Under the pieces are notes generated by a model. The model was given only the letters and a program-made list of their open reading frames with translations. It did not search any database and was not told the origin of the DNA. Below are positions 61,064 through 64,000 of a stretch of 64,000 nucleotides of DNA, one piece after another. The first letter of the stretch is position 1. Every line of letters starts with the position of its first letter. Where the stretch lies: positions 1-64,000 of the forward strand of contig DXFW01000020.1 in assembly GCA_019114225.1 (NCBI GenBank), read 5' to 3'. The translations under genes and the position numbers were made by a program. The DNA is from Candidatus Allofournierella pullicola. Its GTDB lineage: Bacteria > Bacillota > Clostridia > Oscillospirales > Ruminococcaceae.

Positions 61064-61354
61064 ATGAGTCAAGAATGCTATGAATTTCAGGCGCAGATCA
61101 AGCCTGTTCCCGAAAAAGGCGGAGCTTATGTGCAGTTTCCATATGATATTCGCAAAGAGTTCGGCAAAGGGCGCGTAAAAGCAGAAATCACGTTTGACGG
61201 CGAGCCGTATTCCGGCAGCATTGTGAATATGGGGTTGAAAAACGAGGACGGCTCCATTTGCTACATCATTGGTGTCCGGAAGGATATCCGTGCAAAAATT
61301 GGCAAGCAGCCGGGAGACACCGTAAAAGTCACGGTAAAAGCGATTCAAACCTGA
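61064..61354 (+). CDS. DUF1905 domain protein
   Basis: A 96-residue protein: GGAYVQFPYDIRKEFGKGRVKAEITFDG and GVRKDIRAKIGKQPGDTV match DUF1905, a small beta-barrel domain of unknown function. AGGAGCA precedes the ATG. Probably its own transcription unit after the PIG-L gene. Confidence 0.88.
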   Translation: MSQECYEFQAQIKPVPEKGGAYVQFPYDIRKEFGKGRVKAEITFDGEPYSGSIVNMGLKNEDGSICYIIGVRKDIRAKIGKQPGDTVKVTVKAIQT

Positions 61355-61454
61355 AGAAGCAGCGAATGCCCAGAATCCAGGCACAAGTTTCATAATACAA
61401 ATCAAGGACTCTTTTCCGGCGGAATCGGAGAACTTGGCTGCAATTAGATTGCCA

Positions 61455-61605
61455 CATCTGAAAAAGCCCGCGGAACCAGTATGAAAAGGATCCGCGGGCT
61501 TTTCTGTGCTGTTTTCCTTGGTGTACACTCAACGACAACTGCTTTATCGCGCTGTTTTGGAACAGAGGCCCGGAACGCCGCCGTTCCGAATCCAATTAGT
61601 CACTC
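61455..61605 (+). repeat. tRNA-like repeat, copy C (degenerate)
   Basis: Hairpin GCCCGCGGAACC / GGATCCGCGGGC (61466-61499), then diverged sequence related to copies A and B (GTACACTCAACGACAACTGC...CGTTCCGAATCCAATTAGTC). Stem changes relative to A and B keep base pairing. The gap 61355-61649 has no gene. Confidence 0.5.
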
Positions 61606-61649
61606 ATTTGCGAGAGGTTTGCGCCTTAGACTTCAATTCATCGGTTGCG

Positions 61650-62036
61650 TTATTGGGGGTTACTTTTCAGTCTCTCCAAAATCGTCTCATCCGCCGGGCA
61701 AAACTCATACTGGTCGATTTCGCCTACCGTGATCCAACGGATGTCGTTGTGCTCCAGCTTCTGGGGCACGCCCTCCCGGATCGTGGCATGGAAGAGGGTC
61801 AGGTGCACCGTCAGGTCCGGGTATTCGTGGGTCACATCCATAAACACATCCCCCACATCCAGCGTGACGGCCAGTTCCTCCCGGCACTCACGGACAAGGG
61901 CCTGCTGCTTTGTCTCGCCCGGTTCCACCTTGCCGCCCACAAACTCCCACAAAAGCCCCCGGGCCTTGTGGGCCGGGCGCTGACAGATCATAAACTTGTC
62001 GTCGTGCCAAATCAGGGCTGCTACCACTTCCGTCAT
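61650..62036 (-). CDS. Nudix hydrolase (MutT-like)
   Basis: A 128-residue Nudix protein. The Nudix box GGKVEPGETKQQALVREC followed by REELAV fits GX5EX7REUXEEXGU (about 33-55). It probably hydrolyses oxidised or other nucleoside triphosphates. No membrane or signal parts. A weak AGGGGAGA precedes the ATG. Confidence 0.9.
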   Translation of the reverse strand: MTEVVAALIWHDDKFMICQRPAHKARGLLWEFVGGKVEPGETKQQALVRECREELAVTLDVGDVFMDVTHEYPDLTVHLTLFHATIREGVPQKLEHNDIRWITVGEIDQYEFCPADETILERLKSNPQ

Positions 62037-62177
62037 TCGTTTCGTCTCCCCTCTTACTGTATTTTTATTATAGGCAAACCAGCCGCTTTCGGCAAGGCAC
62101 TGGCAGCTTCCTCTTCTCGTATTGTTCAGCCAAGGCGAAAAACGGCCTCAGAGGCAGCTCAAATCAGCTGCTCAGGC

Positions 62178-62206
62178 TGGCACGATTTTCAAAAAGCCTG
62201 TATAAT
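62178..62206 (+). promoter_or_regulatory. Promoter before the DUF3795 gene
   Basis: TGGCAC (62178-62183), 17 bp, TATAAT (62201-62206), 33 bp before the ATG. Similar to the promoter region at 4736-4778. Confidence 0.6.
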
Positions 62207-62238
62207 AAGCAGTATCCCAAAACGAAGAAGGCTTTAGT

Positions 62239-62574
62239 ATGGACACCCTCGAAATCGGCTGCTGCGGCGCATTTTGCAAAACCTGCCGGGAGTGCGGCAA
62301 GACCTGCAAGGGGTGCAAGGTCGGTTACGCCGATGGTTCCCGTGACCTGGCGAAGGCAAAATGCAAAATCAAGGTGTGCTGTATCGGCAGAGGCCACGCC
62401 ACCTGCGCCGACTGTTCAGTCTACGACGATTGCCCCACCATCCAGACATTTCACAACCATGCCGGGTATAAGTATGGAAAATACAAGCAGTCCATCGCCT
62501 TCATCCGCGCCCACGGCTACGCCGATTTTCTGGAGCGGGCGGCTGCCTGGACCGGCGCTTATGGCAAACTCTGA
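62239..62574 (+). CDS. DUF3795 family cysteine-rich protein
   Basis: A 111-residue protein with the DUF3795 cysteine pattern: GCCGAFCKTCRECGKTCKGCK (8-27) and CKIKVCC...CADCSVYDDCP. These proteins bind metal or are redox-active; function is unknown. A weak AAGAAGG precedes the ATG. It shares its promoter type with 4835 and lies directly before the second phosphoesterase pair. Confidence 0.85.
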   Translation: MDTLEIGCCGAFCKTCRECGKTCKGCKVGYADGSRDLAKAKCKIKVCCIGRGHATCADCSVYDDCPTIQTFHNHAGYKYGKYKQSIAFIRAHGYADFLERAAAWTGAYGKL

Positions 62575-62594
62575 TCAATAAGCAGGAGGCAACC

Positions 62595-63053
62595 ATGAAT
62601 CTCATCATTCTCTCCGACACCCACGGTCTGCTGAGGCCGGCGGTGCTGGAACTTCTGAAATCCGCCGACGCCATTCTCCATGCGGGGGACATCAACTCCC
62701 AGGCGGTGGTGGACAAGCTGACCTCCTTCGCGCCGCTGTACGTGGTGCGGGGCAACAACGACAAGGAATGGGCCGAAGCCATTCCTCACGAGCTGACCGT
62801 GACCCTTGATGGAGTGCGGTTTTGCATGGTCCACAACAAGAAGGACGTCCCCGCGGATTTAAGCGGGGCGGATGTGGTGGTGTTCGGCCACTCCCATAAG
62901 TACAGCGAAGAACAGCGCGGAGATGTGCTGTGGCTCAACCCCGGCAGCTGCGGGCCGCGGCGGTTTCACCAGGAGATCACTCTGGTGCGGGCCGAACTCT
63001 CCGGCGGCTCCATCCGGGTGGAGAAAATCGTCATTCCCCACGAGGTGCCGTGA
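62595..63053 (+). CDS. YfcE/MJ0936-type metallophosphoesterase (copy 2)
   Basis: A 152-residue phosphoesterase, same length and nearly the same sequence as 5656-6114, with DTHG, GDIN, GNND and GHSH. GCAGGAGG precedes the ATG. It overlaps the following gene by TGATG as in copy 1. The neighbours upstream differ (DUF3795 here, MQDRYVGD family there). Confidence 0.9.
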   Translation: MNLIILSDTHGLLRPAVLELLKSADAILHAGDINSQAVVDKLTSFAPLYVVRGNNDKEWAEAIPHELTVTLDGVRFCMVHNKKDVPADLSGADVVVFGHSHKYSEEQRGDVLWLNPGSCGPRRFHQEITLVRAELSGGSIRVEKIVIPHEVP

Positions 63054-63559
63054 TGGAGCTGGGACTGACCTTTCCGCTGCAGCGGTTCCTGCACCAAAAG
63101 CCGCCGCCCTACGGCAGCGAAACCGACCGGCGTTTCTGCTGGGACCTGCACGTCATCGAACTGCGGGGCCGCAAATGCCTTTTGGCTGTGCACTGCCACA
63201 GCCGTTACACCTTTGTGCGGTTCGATGTGCCGGGGCTGCTCTGGGCCAGCCTGCCCGAACTGTTTTGCGCCGGCCTTGCGGACAGTCTGGCTGCCGCCGG
63301 GTTTTCTCCTGAGCAAATCGCCGCTTATCTGAAAGCGGCCGGCAGCACGCATTTCACCCGCACCCACGGGCGGCGGGAGGTCGCGTTTCTCAACCGCGCC
63401 TGGGAGGATGTGCTGGCGCTGGATACCTGCCTGGACGCCGCCAGCGCCGCCCAGCCCATGCTGGACTGGGCGGTGAATGCCCACCCCAGCCGTTGCGTGG
63501 GTTTTGAGGGTCTGGCTCCTGCGGCTGGGCGAATCGGAGCGTCGCTTATTTTCAAGTAA
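63053..63559 (+). CDS. Conserved protein of unknown function coupled to phosphoesterase (copy 2)
   Basis: A 168-residue homolog of the protein at 6114-6617. Conserved blocks are PPPYGSETDRRFCWDLHVI, LLAVHCHSRYTFVRFDVPG and THGRREVAFLNRAWEDVL. The start overlaps the phosphoesterase stop; the longer frame is a shadow. Function is unknown. Confidence 0.75.
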   Translation: MELGLTFPLQRFLHQKPPPYGSETDRRFCWDLHVIELRGRKCLLAVHCHSRYTFVRFDVPGLLWASLPELFCAGLADSLAAAGFSPEQIAAYLKAAGSTHFTRTHGRREVAFLNRAWEDVLALDTCLDAASAAQPMLDWAVNAHPSRCVGFEGLAPAAGRIGASLIFK

Positions 63560-63584
63560 ACATCATTTTCCAAACGGCGCAAAC

Positions 63585-63618
63585 GGGCCGGGCCTTCGCA
63601 TACGCGAACGCCCGGCCC
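63585..63618. terminator. Bidirectional terminator between convergent genes
   Basis: GGGCCGGGC-c-TTCGC / GCGAA-c-GCCCGGCCC stem with loop ATAC, followed by TCATTTTATTT. Confidence 0.75.
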
Positions 63619-63623
63619 TCATT

Positions 63624-64000
63624 TTATTTGTTCTTTTGCAGCACCAGCAAATACCGGTGGATCGTTCCCTCCACCACGCCATTCTGCTCCAGGATCTCCT
63701 GTGCGCGGTACAGCTGCTCCCGGCAGGTTTCCACCGAAAAGCCCGGGAACTCCCAAGGCAGCACGCGGGCGAACCACACCAGCGCCCCTATATCCCAAAA
63801 CCGGATGGGGCGAAAGGCTTCTTCCCCGCGCAGCACTCGCAGTCCGGCGCTTTTCACCGCCTCGGCGGCGCAGGCGAGTGTTTGCTGCGGGAAGGGCAGC
63901 GGCAATTCCCCCAGCAGCAGTTCCACCAGTTCCCGGTCATTTTTCGCTCCCACTTGTTCGGTGATGAACGTTCCGCCGGGCCGCAGCAGGCGGCTGATTT
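63624..64000 (-). CDS. Class I SAM-dependent methyltransferase, C-terminal part (cut by window end)
   Basis: The frame enters from the right edge without a start: ISRLLRPGGTFITEQVGAKND is the post-motif-III strand (LxPGGxFITEQV) of a class I methyltransferase. It continues with AAEAVKSAGL and FRPIRFWDIGALVWFARVLPWEF (in pieces), typical of the Bacillota methyltransferase group with a C-terminal YLLVLQK. The SAM-binding motif I lies outside the window. Confidence 0.8.
   Translation of the reverse strand, partial: ISRLLRPGGTFITEQVGAKNDRELVELLLGELPLPFPQQTLACAAEAVKSAGLRVLRGEEAFRPIRFWDIGALVWFARVLPWEFPGFSVETCREQLYRAQEILEQNGVVEGTIHRYLLVLQKNK

Overview
The window looks like a chromosome segment of a Bacillota/Clostridia gut-type bacterium, probably Oscillospirales. 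That is an inference from strong AGGAGG-type ribosome sites, frequent GTG/TTG starts, a GC-rich backbone with AT-rich patches, and families common in that group (GPH symporter, DUF3795, TIGR04076, SirTM/Zn-macro pair, TM-LuxR regulator). No rRNA, intact tRNA or CRISPR array was found.

Layout. (1) 1-3.7 kb: minus-strand operon of a C5-cytosine DNA methyltransferase, a ParB-like protein and a DEAH helicase cut by the window edge; it looks like a restriction or defence island. (2) 3.8-8.9 kb: SLOG protein and divergent RHH regulator, a conserved unknown, a phosphoesterase/unknown pair, an alpha/beta hydrolase and a DUF3800 protein. (3) 9.05-16.4 kb: mobile element E1, with two tyrosine recombinases, a 2.6-kb cargo between them, a VapE-type replication ATPase and a right end of palindromes plus a 46-bp tandem repeat. 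(4) 16.6-21.9 kb: housekeeping-like small operons (DUF188, esterase, AlkZ-related, SGNH hydrolase, peptide deformylase, TIGR04076, SDR, flavodoxin). (5) 21.9-26.2 kb: an ADP-ribose cluster (SseB-macro fusion, Zn-macro hydrolase, SirTM sirtuin) with HxlR and PPOX genes. (6) 26.4-30.4 kb: lipoprotein, MerR regulator, membrane proteins, a tRNA-like repeat and a gene remnant. (7) 30.5-44.1 kb: very GC-rich block with a membrane LuxR regulator, three lipoproteins and a seven-gene operon in which an iron-type ABC importer is interleaved with unknown membrane, soluble and zinc-ribbon proteins. (8) 44.26-48.64 kb: mobile element E2, with the same two recombinases and right-end palindromes as E1 but no cargo and a RepA-like ATPase instead of VapE. 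(9) 48.98-54.8 kb: a 1929-residue transglutaminase-DUF4011-SF1 helicase-Vsr-DUF3320 protein (defence), then a broken SPFH gene. (10) 56.3-61.4 kb: AraC regulator, UroD-fold protein, GPH symporter, PIG-L deacetylase and DUF1905. (11) 61.6-64 kb: Nudix hydrolase, DUF3795, a second copy of the phosphoesterase pair and a partial methyltransferase.

The most notable signal is the E1/E2 comparison. Two resident copies share a dual-recombinase module and elaborate right-end palindromes, have exchanged the replication ATPase, and differ by a precise cargo insertion between the recombinase genes. Other internal repeats are a duplicated phosphoesterase gene pair with a third fused remnant, a duplicated promoter driving different first genes, and a three-copy tRNA-like repeat with a conserved hairpin. 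All functional calls are by reading motifs; no searches were run.
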